Below are positions 25,027 to 33,735 of a DNA stretch of 43,355 nucleotides, piece after piece. Both the position numbers and the translations under genes were made by a program. Source of the stretch: CAYFRC01 sp050946115 (lineage in GTDB: Bacteria; Bacillota; Clostridia; Christensenellales; Aristaeellaceae); the NCBI GenBank assembly GCA_050946115.1, contig JBMNUF010000023.1, positions 1 to 43,355 on the forward strand, written 5' to 3'. The notes beneath the pieces are model-generated. The model had not been told where the DNA came from, did not search any database, and saw nothing but the letters and a program-made list of their open reading frames with translations. Every line of letters starts with the position of its first letter. Positions within the stretch are counted from its first letter, which is position 1.

Positions 25027-25452
25027 CTACCTCTTGATGCGGAACAGTTCCGTGCCGTACTCCACCACCTGGCCGTTGGAAGCGCAGATCTCCGAAATCA
25101 CGCCGTCTTGTTCGGCATGGATTTCGTTCATCAACTTCATCGCCTCCACGATGCAGAGGGTTTGCCCCTTCTTCACGCTGTCGCCGACGGAGACATACGG
25201 GTCCGCATTTTCGGCGGGCGCCGTGTAAAACACGCCGACGATCGGGGATTTCACGCTGACATAGTCCGCGCTTTGCGGTGCGGGCTGGGCGCTCGAAGCG
25301 GGTGCGGGCGCGGAATATACCGCCTCTTTCGCCGATACGGAGACGGCGCAGCGCTCCAGGCGCAGCTTGCTGTTTTCTTCCGTGATCTCGATCCCGGTAA
25401 GGCCGAGTTCCTTCATCAGTTCCGCATATTTGCGAATGTCTGCCTCTTTCAT
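25027..25452 (-). CDS. accB: Biotin carboxyl carrier protein
   Basis: The 141-residue carrier protein has an N-terminal helical region (IRKYAELMKELGLTGIEI), an Ala/Pro/Ser linker (about 47-62), and a biotinyl domain with the modified lysine K106 in VEAMKLMNEI. It carries carboxybiotin between AccC and AccA/AccD. ATG 25452 is chosen because AGAAAGGTG lies upstream; longer in-frame readings extend into fabF. It lies 4 nt after the fabF stop. Confidence 0.95.
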   Translation of the reverse strand: MKEADIRKYAELMKELGLTGIEITEENSKLRLERCAVSVSAKEAVYSAPAPASSAQPAPQSADYVSVKSPIVGVFYTAPAENADPYVSVGDSVKKGQTLCIVEAMKLMNEIHAEQDGVISEICASNGQVVEYGTELFRIKR

Positions 25453-25456
25453 CGGA

Positions 25457-26695
25457 TTACACCTTTCTGAATGCGAGACAGGCGTTGTGCCCGCCGAATC
25501 CGAGGGAGTTGGAAAGCGCAAGGGTGATGTCCGCCCGCACGGCGGTATTCGGTACGCAGTTCAGGTCGCAGGCTTCGTCCTGCTCCTTCAGGTTGATCGT
25601 CGGGGGGATGATGCCCTCGTTCAGCGCGAACAGGCATGCAAGCGCCTCGACCGCGCCCGCCGCGCCCAACATATGCCCGGTCATGGACTTTGTGGAGCTG
25701 ACGTAGGCCTTTTTCGCATTGTCTTCGCCGAGCGCCTTTTTGATGGCGATAGTTTCGATCGCGTCGTTCAGCGGCGTTCCCGTTCCGTGCGCGTTGACGT
25801 ATACGGTGTCGCTTTCGGTATATCCGGCCTCATCCATCGCGTCTTTCATCGCCTGCGCCGCGCCGCGCGCTTCGGGATGGGGTGCGGTGATGTGGTATGC
25901 GTCGCAGGTGGAGCCGTAGCCGCACACCTCGCCGTAGATTTTTGCGCCGCGCGCCTTTGCATGTTCGTATTCTTCGAGCACGAGCGCCACCGCGCCCTCG
26001 CCGATCACGAAGCCGCCCCTGCGCCTGTCGAAAGGCAGGGACGCCTCGTCGGGATTTTCGGACGTGGAGAGCGCCTGCATATTGACGAAGCCCGCGAGCG
26101 CAGAGGGGACGATCGGCGCCTCGGTACCGCCGGTGATCGCGGCATCCGCATAGCCGTGGCGCACGAGGCGCAGAGCCTCGCCGATGGCATTGGAGCCGGA
26201 AGCGCACGCCGTAACCATGGGGATCGCGGAACCGCGGCAATCGTAGCGAATCGCAATCATTCCCGCCGCCATGTTGTCGATCATCATCGGGATAAACAGC
26301 GGGGAGACGCGGCGGGGGCCCTTCTCCAGCAGCTTCGTGTGTTCCGCTTCAAACGTACGGATGCCGCCGACGCCCGTGCCGAGAACCACCGAGAAGCGGT
26401 CCGGCTCCACGGTGCCCTCTATGCCGCTTTCAAGCACCGCCTGCTGCGCGGCGGCGACGGCAAACTGCGCATAGCGGTCGGTTCTAAGCACTTCGTTCAC
26501 TTCGAGATAGTCCTTGGGTTCAAAGTCCTTGACCTCGGCGCCCAATTTCGCCTTGAATTTCTCCGTATCGAAATGGGTAATTGGGGCGATGCCGTTTTTT
26601 CCGTTTTTCAAGTTTTCCCACGTCTTGGTGGCGCTGTTCCCCAAGGGGGTGATCGCGCCGATACCCGTTACGACAACTCTTCTGTTTTCGCGCAT
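25457..26695 (-). CDS. fabF: 3-oxoacyl-ACP synthase II
   Basis: FabF condenses malonyl-ACP with acyl-ACP to extend the chain. The 412-residue thiolase-fold protein has the Cys-His-His triad: C164 in VTACASGSNAIGEA, H303 in NAHGTGTPLND, and H341 in KSMTGHMLGAAGAVE. No fabH is seen in the window, so initiation must rely on a gene elsewhere or on an unusual primer route. AAGGAG lies 6 nt before the start, and fabG ends 10 nt upstream. Confidence 0.95.
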   Translation of the reverse strand: MRENRRVVVTGIGAITPLGNSATKTWENLKNGKNGIAPITHFDTEKFKAKLGAEVKDFEPKDYLEVNEVLRTDRYAQFAVAAAQQAVLESGIEGTVEPDRFSVVLGTGVGGIRTFEAEHTKLLEKGPRRVSPLFIPMMIDNMAAGMIAIRYDCRGSAIPMVTACASGSNAIGEALRLVRHGYADAAITGGTEAPIVPSALAGFVNMQALSTSENPDEASLPFDRRRGGFVIGEGAVALVLEEYEHAKARGAKIYGEVCGYGSTCDAYHITAPHPEARGAAQAMKDAMDEAGYTESDTVYVNAHGTGTPLNDAIETIAIKKALGEDNAKKAYVSSTKSMTGHMLGAAGAVEALACLFALNEGIIPPTINLKEQDEACDLNCVPNTAVRADITLALSNSLGFGGHNACLAFRKV

Positions 26696-26705
26696 GATGT
26701 TCTCC

Positions 26706-27434
26706 TTACATGGCGATGCCGCCGTCTACGCGGAGGACTTCGCCTGTTACGTATTTTGCCGTGGCGAGATACAATACCGCATCCGCCACATCGTCCGTAT
26801 CGCCCATGGTTCCCAAGGGAACCATCTTCAACAGCGGATTGTCCGCCTGGTTTCCCGTCATATCGGTCGCGATGAATCCGGGGGCGACCGCATTGCAGCG
26901 GATGTTCCTCGGTGCAAGCTCCTTCGCGACGGACTTGGTGAGCCCGATGAGCCCCGCCTTGGATGCGGAGTAGTTGCACTGCCCCACATTCCCCGTTATG
27001 CCTACGACCGAGGTGATGTTGATGATGCAGCCCTCGCGCCCCCTGATGAATATGCCCGCCATGTGGCGAATCATGTTGAACGCGCCCTTGAGGTTCGTGT
27101 CCAGAACCGCATCGTAGTCCTCTTCCTTCATCATCGCGAGCAGGCCGTCGCGCGTGATTCCGGCGTTATTGACGAGGATATGCGCCGTGCCAAAGTCCGA
27201 TTTGATCTTCGCAACGGTGTCCTTCACCGCCGCAAAATCCGCCACGTCGCATTGATACGATATGGCCTTTACGCCGTACTTCTCTTTGCACGTGTCGCAG
27301 ACAGCTTCTGCGGCGGCGGTGTTTCCCGCATATAGCACGGCGACGTTTGCGCCGTTGGCTGCAAATTTGTACGCGATCGCTTTTCCGATGCCGCGGGAGC
27401 CCCCGGTCACGACGGCGGTTTTTCCGTTCAGCAT
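26706..27434 (-). CDS. fabG: 3-oxoacyl-ACP reductase
   Basis: This NADPH-dependent short-chain dehydrogenase of 242 residues reduces 3-oxoacyl-ACP. The cofactor motif TGGSRGIG (10-17), NNAG (89-92), and the catalytic S142, Y155 and K159 (NYSASKA) are all present. The C-terminus ends LRVDGGIAM, as in FabG. The start overlaps the fabD stop by 7 nt; a longer in-frame reading extends antisense-like into fabD and is not used. Confidence 0.95.
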   Translation of the reverse strand: MLNGKTAVVTGGSRGIGKAIAYKFAANGANVAVLYAGNTAAAEAVCDTCKEKYGVKAISYQCDVADFAAVKDTVAKIKSDFGTAHILVNNAGITRDGLLAMMKEEDYDAVLDTNLKGAFNMIRHMAGIFIRGREGCIINITSVVGITGNVGQCNYSASKAGLIGLTKSVAKELAPRNIRCNAVAPGFIATDMTGNQADNPLLKMVPLGTMGDTDDVADAVLYLATAKYVTGEVLRVDGGIAM

Positions 27435-28327
27435 GCCTCCACCTCCGCAAGGTACTCCGTAACAGGTACGGCCTTCACGTCCGCGTCGATTTTTTTGATC
27501 ATGTTGGTCAGCGTCTTGCCGGGGCCGATTTCGACGAACGTGTCCGTGCCGTCCGCGATCAGGTTGCGCACGATCTCCTCCCACTGTACGGGGCTGCAAA
27601 TCTGTTTGGACAGCAAGCCCACCACGTCGTCCCCGTAGGGCTGTGCCGTCATATTGGAATAGAGGGGGATCGCCCGCTCCCCTATGCGCACAGCCTTCAG
27701 TTCTTCGGCAAACGCCTCTGCCGCATCCTTCATAAACGGCGAATGGAACGCGCCCTTCACCTTCAGGGGAAGCGCCCTGCCGCCCGCCGCCTTGACGTCC
27801 GCAGAGAAATCCGCCATCTGCGCGGAAAGGCCGGAAACGGTAATCTGCCCGGGGCAGTTGAAGTTCACGGGGTACACGTCGGAATATTTCGCGCACAGCT
27901 CCCGCACCTGTTCGGGCGTAAGCTTCACGACTGCCGCCATGGAGGTATCGAACTTCTCCGCTTCGCGCTGCATCAATTCTCCGCGCCTGCATACGAGGCG
28001 GAACCCCGTCTCGCGGTCAAATGCGCCGCTGACCGTCGCCGCGACCGCTTCGCCGAGCGAAAAGCCCGCGACCGCATCGGGCACGATGCCCTTTTCCGTC
28101 AATACGCTCGCCGCTGCAAGCTCCATCGCGAAAAGGCAGGGCTGCGTGTTCTTCGTCTCCTTCAGTTCCTCCTCCGTGCCGCAAAAGCATTGGGCGGAGG
28201 TGCCGGGGCGAATCGCGTCGCACATATCGAAGACATCTTTGGCGACGGCGTATTTCTCATAGAGGTCTTTCCCCATGCCGGGGTACTGGTCGCCCTGCCC
28301 CGAAAAGACAAACGCTATTTTACCCAT
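27428..28327 (-). CDS. fabD: Malonyl-CoA:ACP transacylase
   Basis: FabD moves malonyl from CoA to ACP. The 299-residue protein has FVFSGQGDQYPGMG, the nucleophile S90 in GFSLGEA (Phe where many have His or Leu), the basic pocket around FRLVCRRGELM, and the active histidine in GAFHSPFM. GGAGG lies 8 nt before ATG 28327. It overlaps the end of fabK by 13 nt and the start of fabG by 7 nt, indicating strong translational coupling. Confidence 0.94.
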   Translation of the reverse strand: MGKIAFVFSGQGDQYPGMGKDLYEKYAVAKDVFDMCDAIRPGTSAQCFCGTEEELKETKNTQPCLFAMELAAASVLTEKGIVPDAVAGFSLGEAVAATVSGAFDRETGFRLVCRRGELMQREAEKFDTSMAAVVKLTPEQVRELCAKYSDVYPVNFNCPGQITVSGLSAQMADFSADVKAAGGRALPLKVKGAFHSPFMKDAAEAFAEELKAVRIGERAIPLYSNMTAQPYGDDVVGLLSKQICSPVQWEEIVRNLIADGTDTFVEIGPGKTLTNMIKKIDADVKAVPVTEYLAEVEAC

Positions 28328-29259
28328 TGTCCTGCCCTCCGAAGGACTGCTTCCGCTTCCTCCATAACTTCCTTTATAATCCCTGCCGCGGGCTGCTCTT
28401 TTTTCACCATGGCGGCGACCTGCCCGGAGAGGAAGCAACCCTTTTCGTTGTCGCCCTCCTGCACGGCGAGCCGAAGCGCGCCCGTCGCGAGCGCCTCCAG
28501 CTCCGCATCGGGCATGCCGCCGTATTCCGCCTTGGAATAGTCCCTTGCAAACTGCGTTCTCAGGCTGCGGACGGGGTGCCCCAGCCGCTTTCCCGTCACC
28601 ATGGTGCAAAGGTCGGTGGCGTTCAGGATTTTTTCTTTGTATGTGGGGTGGATGCTGCACTCATATGCGCTCAAAAAGCGGGTGCCCATCTGTACGCCCT
28701 GTGCGCCGAGCATATATGCCGCGGCGACGCCCCTTCCGTCCGCGATGCCGCCCGCCGCGATGACGGGGAGCTTCGTCGCATCGCAAATCTGGGGAACGAG
28801 CACCATCGTGGTGAGTTCCCCCACGTGGCCGCCGCTTTCCCCGCCCTCCGCGATGAGCGCGGATGCGTCGAGGCGCGTCATCAATTTCGCCATCGCGACG
28901 GACGCGACGACGGGGATCACGCGAATTCCTGCGGCAAGCCATTCCTTGATGTACTTGGAAGGGTTCCCCGCGCCGGTGGTAACGACTTCGACCTTTTCAT
29001 CGAGCACCACGTTTGCCACGTCGTCCGCAAAGGGGCTCAGCAGCATGATGTTTACGCCGATGGGCTTGTCGGTTGCGCTTCGGGCGATTTGAATCTGCTT
29101 TCTTACGTATTCGCCCGGCGCATTTCCCGCCGCAATAATGCCAAGACCGCCGCCGTTGGACACGGCAGCGGCCAGTTTCCCGTCGGCGATCCAAGCCATG
29201 CCACCCTGAAATACCGGATACTCGATCCCCAGCATCTCACAAATTGCCGACCGAATCAT
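28315..29259 (-). CDS. fabK: FMN-dependent enoyl-ACP reductase II
   Basis: FabK performs the last reduction of the elongation cycle, in place of FabI. The 314-residue TIM-barrel protein has YPVFQGGMAWIADGKLAAAV near the N-terminus, the FMN phosphate site AGGIADGRGVAAAYMLGA and VQMGTRF, typical of FabK within the nitronate monooxygenase family. Placement directly between acpP and fabD is the usual Clostridia order and supports FabK over a true nitronate monooxygenase. The ribosome site is weak; the gene starts 5 nt after acpP. Confidence 0.93.
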   Translation of the reverse strand: MIRSAICEMLGIEYPVFQGGMAWIADGKLAAAVSNGGGLGIIAAGNAPGEYVRKQIQIARSATDKPIGVNIMLLSPFADDVANVVLDEKVEVVTTGAGNPSKYIKEWLAAGIRVIPVVASVAMAKLMTRLDASALIAEGGESGGHVGELTTMVLVPQICDATKLPVIAAGGIADGRGVAAAYMLGAQGVQMGTRFLSAYECSIHPTYKEKILNATDLCTMVTGKRLGHPVRSLRTQFARDYSKAEYGGMPDAELEALATGALRLAVQEGDNEKGCFLSGQVAAMVKKEQPAAGIIKEVMEEAEAVLRRAGQWVK

Positions 29260-29264
29260 GGAAA

Positions 29265-29486
29265 TTACCCCTGCTTGCTCTGGATGAACTTGTCCAGATC
29301 GTCAATGGTTTCCACTTTCTGATCCAACTCGATTTCGATGCCGATCTCGTCCTCCAGATTCATGAGGAGCTCCACCGTGTCGAGGGAGTCGATGCCGAGC
29401 TCGGAGAACTTGCTCTCCGGCTTCACGGCGGAGACGTCACAGCCCGTGCGTTCCGAAACGATTTTTGCGATGATGTCAAAGTACAT
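29265..29486 (-). CDS. acpP: Acyl carrier protein
   Basis: The 73-residue acidic protein carries the growing acyl chain on phosphopantetheine at S34 in the GIDSLDTVELLM motif. It has the usual helical layout and ends DDLDKFIQSKQG. ATG 29486 is used because GGAGG lies 9 nt before it; a longer in-frame start at 29504 lies over the ribosome site. It is the first gene of the fatty-acid operon. No FapR- or FabT-type operator is recognised upstream. Confidence 0.95.
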   Translation of the reverse strand: MYFDIIAKIVSERTGCDVSAVKPESKFSELGIDSLDTVELLMNLEDEIGIEIELDQKVETIDDLDKFIQSKQG

Positions 29487-29537
29487 AGGAAAAAGCCTCC
29501 ACAAAATTTTTCAAGCAGGCGCGCTGCTCTGTCTTCC

Positions 29538-29543
29538 ATTATA
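29538..29543 (-). promoter_or_regulatory. Probable -10 of the fatty-acid operon
   Basis: TATAAT on the minus strand, 52 nt before acpP. The best -35-like hexamer (TTGCTT, 29563-29568) is 19 nt away, so the promoter is weak or needs an activator. Confidence 0.5.
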
Positions 29544-29671
29544 CCGATGCGCCGTTCCCGCAAAGCAACCCCCGCGTTCCCGAAGCGTTCCCGATGTGTA
29601 AATCCTTTATGAAATCGTGGAAGGCGGCCTCGCAAGCGCTCCGTGCGGATGCATCGCGCCCGTTTTCGATC

Positions 29672-29715
29672 AAAAAAGCGCACCCGCCGGGTGCAAATTG
29701 CCCGCGCGGGTGCGC
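29672..29715 (-). terminator. Terminator of repeat-protein gene A
   Basis: GCGCACCCGC (29678-29687) pairs with GCGGGTGCGC (29706-29715), followed on the minus strand by TTTTTT. It insulates the fatty-acid operon from the upstream array. Confidence 0.85.
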
Positions 29716-29747
29716 CTGTTGCCCTTCCTATCGGATGAACATACTCT

Positions 29748-31568
29748 CTAATGCCACATCTCTTCTACCACCGTGACGGTGACCGTCGCCTTCTTCCCGC
29801 TGCCGTCCAGGGCGGTTGCGGTGATCTTCGCCGTGCCTTCGGATATGGCGTATATCTCGCCAAATCCGTCGACGAAGACCACGCCGGGCTTGCTGCTGCT
29901 CCAACGAACGGCTTGATAGGCCGCATCCTCATTGAACTCGGGAATGAAGTTGAAACTTTCATTTCCTGCAAGAATCAGGCTCTTCACATACCCGCCTCCC
30001 GGACCCTTGAGCCTGATATCGGTGACAAATCCCTTCACCGTTACGGAGACCTTTGTTGTCTTCATGTTGGGCGCGAACACCGTGACGGTGGCTTTCCCGG
30101 GTCTGACGGCGTAAACCCTTCCTTTCATATCCACCTGCGCCACTCCGGGGTTGCTACTGACATACGTGCAGTTTTTCGCCCATTCGTCCGCAAAGGGGAG
30201 ATTTGCCGGGGTGAACGTGGGGACGATCGCCTCATTTTTCGGGTAGCCCGCCGCTCCCGCAGGGTGTAGGGTCATCTTCTTGGGGGCTGCGGCAACCTTG
30301 CGCGCGGTCGCAACGCCCTTCGCAAATACCCTCAGGGGAATGTCGTGGGTTGTTCCCGGCTTCAAGGGCTGCCCGTTCAGCGTGAGCGCCTTGCCCTTGG
30401 CTGCCAGCACCTCCAACTTCAAAGCGGCTTCGCCCGCCTGTACGCCTTTGATCTTTTTGCCCTTATCGGTGATCTCAACTGCTTCCCCTACGATGTGCCA
30501 CTTCACCTTCGCGCCATTGAATTTGGGCAGCGCCATCGTCTGCCCCACCTGCAGGAACAGCGCCGGGGGCAGCAGGTCGTTCGGCAAGTGCAGTATCGCA
30601 AACGTGCTGTCCGGAAATGCACCTCCCAGCAACCCTTGCACGGCTTCCGACGCGGTGATGAGCCGCACGTTCGGGCAATTGTAGAAGGCGCCCTCTGCGA
30701 TCGTCGTCGCACTCTCCGGGATTATGATGCTGCCAAGCCCGGTACAATGCGCGAAAGCATCTCTTTCGATGGTTTGGACTCTGTTCGGGAGTGCGATATC
30801 CGTAAGACTTATGCATTCCTCGAAAGCTCGGCTTTCGATGGTCGTGATGCCGTTTCCCATGTCGACTTGGGCGAGACTATAACAACAGTAAAAAGTTCCA
30901 TAGCGAATCGTCGCGACGCCATCGGGGACGGAAATGCGGGCGAGGCGGTGACAGCTGGCAAAAGCCGTCTCCCCGATCTCGGTGACGCTGTTCGGTATGG
31001 AAATGCCGGTGAGGCGCAAGCAGCCGGCAAACGCCCAGTTCCCGATCGTCGTGACGCCGTTCGGGATGCTGACTTTCTTGAGGGCGGTGCAGCAGTAGAA
31101 AGTCCCCGTCCGGATTGCAAGGACCCCCTTCGGGATGGAAACGGCGGCGAGGCGTATACAGCGGGCAAAAGCGTCCTCCCCGATCTCCGTGACGTTCTTC
31201 GATATGGAAATGCGGGTGAGGCCTATGCATTCACGGAAAGCATTATTCCCAATCTTCTTGACGCTCTGCGGGAGGGTGACTTTTTTGAGGCCGGTACACC
31301 ACAAAAAAGCCGCATCCCCGATCTCCGTGACCGTGTTCGGGATGGTGATACCGGTGATGTCGTAGCGATTCAGGAAGACTCCGGGTCCGATCACCTTGAC
31401 CTCCTTGGGAATCTTCACGTTGCCGCCGGGGCCGTTGTATGCCGTCAGCACGCCGTCATTGTCAATGACGAACGGCCCCTCCGCGACGGCGGGGGACAGG
31501 GGCACCGCCGTCGCCAAAAGCAGCGCCAGCAGCAAAAGGGACAGGATTCGCCGCAAACTCCTCTTCAT
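29748..31568 (-). CDS. Secreted BspA-like LRR/Big protein A
   Basis: The 606-residue protein has a Sec signal peptide (MKRSLRRILSLLLLALLLATAVPL, cleavage likely near AVAEG), then about 11 leucine-rich repeats of 23 residues with the BspA/TpLRR pattern AFxxCxxLxxIxIPxxVtxIG (about 55-310). After these come a conserved PPALFLQVGQTMALPKF module and Ig-like Big_2-type domains ending in WSSSKPGVV...GTAKITATALDGSGKK. No LPxTG or membrane anchor is visible, so it is probably released or loosely bound. The family often binds host proteins or surfaces. ATG 31568 is preceded by GGAG 8 nt upstream. Its C-terminal half is nearly identical to gene B. Confidence 0.88.
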   Translation of the reverse strand: MKRSLRRILSLLLLALLLATAVPLSPAVAEGPFVIDNDGVLTAYNGPGGNVKIPKEVKVIGPGVFLNRYDITGITIPNTVTEIGDAAFLWCTGLKKVTLPQSVKKIGNNAFRECIGLTRISISKNVTEIGEDAFARCIRLAAVSIPKGVLAIRTGTFYCCTALKKVSIPNGVTTIGNWAFAGCLRLTGISIPNSVTEIGETAFASCHRLARISVPDGVATIRYGTFYCCYSLAQVDMGNGITTIESRAFEECISLTDIALPNRVQTIERDAFAHCTGLGSIIIPESATTIAEGAFYNCPNVRLITASEAVQGLLGGAFPDSTFAILHLPNDLLPPALFLQVGQTMALPKFNGAKVKWHIVGEAVEITDKGKKIKGVQAGEAALKLEVLAAKGKALTLNGQPLKPGTTHDIPLRVFAKGVATARKVAAAPKKMTLHPAGAAGYPKNEAIVPTFTPANLPFADEWAKNCTYVSSNPGVAQVDMKGRVYAVRPGKATVTVFAPNMKTTKVSVTVKGFVTDIRLKGPGGGYVKSLILAGNESFNFIPEFNEDAAYQAVRWSSSKPGVVFVDGFGEIYAISEGTAKITATALDGSGKKATVTVTVVEEMWH

Positions 31569-31615
31569 TATACTCTCTCCTCTTTCGTTTTGTACGATCG
31601 GTTTTCCACGGGGAA

Positions 31616-31644
31616 ATTCCGACGGATTCTTCGGCATTTGTCAA
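31616..31644 (-). promoter_or_regulatory. Degenerate cassette promoter of gene A
   Basis: TTGACA (31639-31644) is intact, but 17 nt on the -10 position reads CGGAAT (31616-31621) instead of the TAGACT found in paralogues. Confidence 0.55.
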
Positions 31645-31662
31645 CGGGATTTTCCCAACAGG

Positions 31663-31680
31663 CGCATCCGCGCGGATGCG
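31663..31680 (-). terminator. Collapsed hairpin after gene B
   Basis: An 18-nt perfect palindrome (CGCATCCGC/GCGGATGCG) lies where the other paralogues have a larger hairpin with an inner segment. The inner segment and the T-run are missing, so termination is doubtful. Confidence 0.5.
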
Positions 31681-31713
31681 TCTGTCGCGCTTCCTGTCGG
31701 ATGAATGCTCTCT

Positions 31714-33534
31714 CTAATTCCATATGTTTTCTACCACCGTGACGGTGACCGTCGTCTTCTTCCCGCTGCCGTCCAAGGCGGTTGCGGTGATCTTCGCCGT
31801 ACCCTCGGACGTGGCGAATATCCTGCCAGATCCGTTAACATAGACCACGGCAGGCTTGCTGCTGCTCCAACGAACGGCCGTTAAGGCAGCATCGGCATTA
31901 AATTCGGGAATGAGCTCGAAATATCCGTTTGTTGCGAGAGTCAGGCTCTTCAAATACCCGCCTCCCGGACCCTTGAGCCTGATATCGGTGACAAATCCCT
32001 TCACCGTCACGGAGACCTTTGTTGTCTTCATGTTGGGCGCGAACACCGTGACGGTGGCTTTCCCGGGCCTGACGGCGTGAACCGTTCCTTTCATATCCAC
32101 CTGCGCCACTCCGGGGTTGCTGCTGACATACGTGCAGTTTTTCGCCCATTCGTCCGCAAAGGGGAGATTTGCCGGGGTGAACGTGGGGACGATCGCCTCA
32201 TTTTTCGGGTAGCCCGCCGCTCCCGCGGGGTGCAGGGTCATCTTCTTGGGGGCTGCGGCAACCTTGCGCGCGGTCGCAACGCCCTTCGCAAATACCCTCA
32301 GGGGAATGTCGTGGGTTGTTCCCGGCTTCAAGGGCTGCCCGTTCAGCGTGAGCGCCTTGCCCTTGGCTGCCAGCACCTCCAACTTCAAAGCGCCTTCACC
32401 CGCCTGTACGCCTTTGATCTTTTTGCCCTTATCGGTGATCTCAACTGCTTCCCCTACGATGTGCCACTTCACCTTCGCTCCATTGAATTTGGGCAGCGCC
32501 ATCGTCTGCCCCACCTGCAGGAACAGCGCCGGGGGCAGCAGGTCGTTCGGCAAGTGCAGTATCGCAAACGCGCTGTCCGGAAATGCACCTCCCAGCGACT
32601 CTTGCACGGCTTCCGATGCGGTGATGAGCCGCACGTTCGGGCACCTGTAGAAGGCGTCCCCTTCGATCGTCGTCGCACTCTCCGGGATTATGACGCTGCT
32701 GAGCCCGGTACAATGCGCGAAAGCATCTCCTTCGATGGTTTGGACGCTGTTCGGGAGTACGATATCCGTAAGACTTGTACACCTCATAAAAGCCCCGCTC
32801 TCGATGGTCGTAATGCCTCTTCCCATGTCGACTTGGGAGAGACTATAACAACGGTAAAAAGTTGAATTACGAATCGTCGTGACGCCATCGGGGATAGAAA
32901 TGCGGGCGAGGCTTTCACAGTAGGAAAAAGCATACTTCCCGATCTGCGTGACGCTTTTCGGGATGGAAATGCCGGTGAGGCGCCAGCAACCATAAAAAGC
33001 CCAGTCCCCGATCGTCGTGACGCCGTTCGGGATGTTGACTTTCTTGAGGGCGGCGCAGCCGGCGAAAGTATCCCCCCGGATTTCAAGGACCCCCTTCGGG
33101 ATGGAAACGGCGGCGAGGCGTACGCAGTTCTCAAAAGCGCCCGCCCCGATCTGCGTGACGTTCTTCGAGATGGAAATGCGGGTGAGGCCTAAGCATTCAC
33201 GGAAAGCTTGATTCCCAATCGTCTTGACACTCTGCGGGAGGGTGACTTTTTTGAGGCCGGTACACCTGAAAAAAGCCTTATCCCCGATCTCCGTGACCGT
33301 GTTCGGAATGGTGATACCGGTGATGTCGTAGCGATCCCGGAAGACTTCAGGCCCGATCACCTTGACCTCCTTGGGGATCTTCACGTTGCCGCCGGGGCCG
33401 TTGTATGCCGTCAACACGCCGTCATTGTCAATGACGAACGGACCTTCCGCGACGGCGGGGGACAGGGGCACCGCCGACACCAAAAGCAGCGCCAGCAGCA
33501 AAAGGGACAGGATTCGCCTCAAATTCCTCTTCAT
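31714..33534 (-). CDS. Secreted BspA-like LRR/Big protein B
   Basis: It has 606 residues, the same length as gene A. The signal peptide (MKRNLRRILSLLLLALLLVSAVPL) is followed by about 11 23-residue repeats and then the shared Ig-like C-terminal half. From the LLPPALFLQVGQ module to the AVRPGKATVTVFAPN segment the DNA is almost the same as in gene A, while the repeats differ mainly at variable helix and loop positions (AFFRC, AFRECLGL, AFENC and so on). ATG 33534 has GGAG upstream. It has its own TTGACA-N17-TAGACT promoter. It forms a recent duplicate pair with A. The likely role is adhesion or ligand binding outside the cell. Confidence 0.88.
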   Translation of the reverse strand: MKRNLRRILSLLLLALLLVSAVPLSPAVAEGPFVIDNDGVLTAYNGPGGNVKIPKEVKVIGPEVFRDRYDITGITIPNTVTEIGDKAFFRCTGLKKVTLPQSVKTIGNQAFRECLGLTRISISKNVTQIGAGAFENCVRLAAVSIPKGVLEIRGDTFAGCAALKKVNIPNGVTTIGDWAFYGCWRLTGISIPKSVTQIGKYAFSYCESLARISIPDGVTTIRNSTFYRCYSLSQVDMGRGITTIESGAFMRCTSLTDIVLPNSVQTIEGDAFAHCTGLSSVIIPESATTIEGDAFYRCPNVRLITASEAVQESLGGAFPDSAFAILHLPNDLLPPALFLQVGQTMALPKFNGAKVKWHIVGEAVEITDKGKKIKGVQAGEGALKLEVLAAKGKALTLNGQPLKPGTTHDIPLRVFAKGVATARKVAAAPKKMTLHPAGAAGYPKNEAIVPTFTPANLPFADEWAKNCTYVSSNPGVAQVDMKGTVHAVRPGKATVTVFAPNMKTTKVSVTVKGFVTDIRLKGPGGGYLKSLTLATNGYFELIPEFNADAALTAVRWSSSKPAVVYVNGSGRIFATSEGTAKITATALDGSGKKTTVTVTVVENIWN

Positions 33535-33581
33535 TATACTCTCTCCTCTCATATTTCACGCGGGCATTATTCCTTGGGCAA

Positions 33582-33610
33582 AGTCTAACACTTTCTTTGC
33601 AACTTGTCAA
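33582..33610 (-). promoter_or_regulatory. Cassette promoter of gene B
   Basis: Minus strand TTGACA (33605-33610), 17 nt, TAGACT (33582-33587). Confidence 0.75.
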
Positions 33611-33649
33611 TAAGAAATTTCGCGATTTCCTGCGCCTTTTTGCACAAAA

Positions 33650-33687
33650 GCGCATCCGCCGGATGCATATTGCCCGCGCGGATGCGC
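33650..33687 (-). terminator. Cassette terminator after gene C
   Basis: GCGCATCCGC (33650-33659) pairs with GCGGATGCGC (33678-33687), with an inner GGATGC that can pair with the same strand, followed by TTTTGTG on the minus strand. Confidence 0.8.
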
Positions 33688-33735
33688 TTGTTTCTCTTCT
33701 ATATATTATATATATATGGTGCAGCTTTACGGCAT

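Noticed and set aside
29678..29715. Array hairpins as att sites or REP-type mobile repeats
   Set aside because: They sit just past stop codons and most have T-runs in the transcript direction, which fits terminators. No transposase or integrase is nearby.
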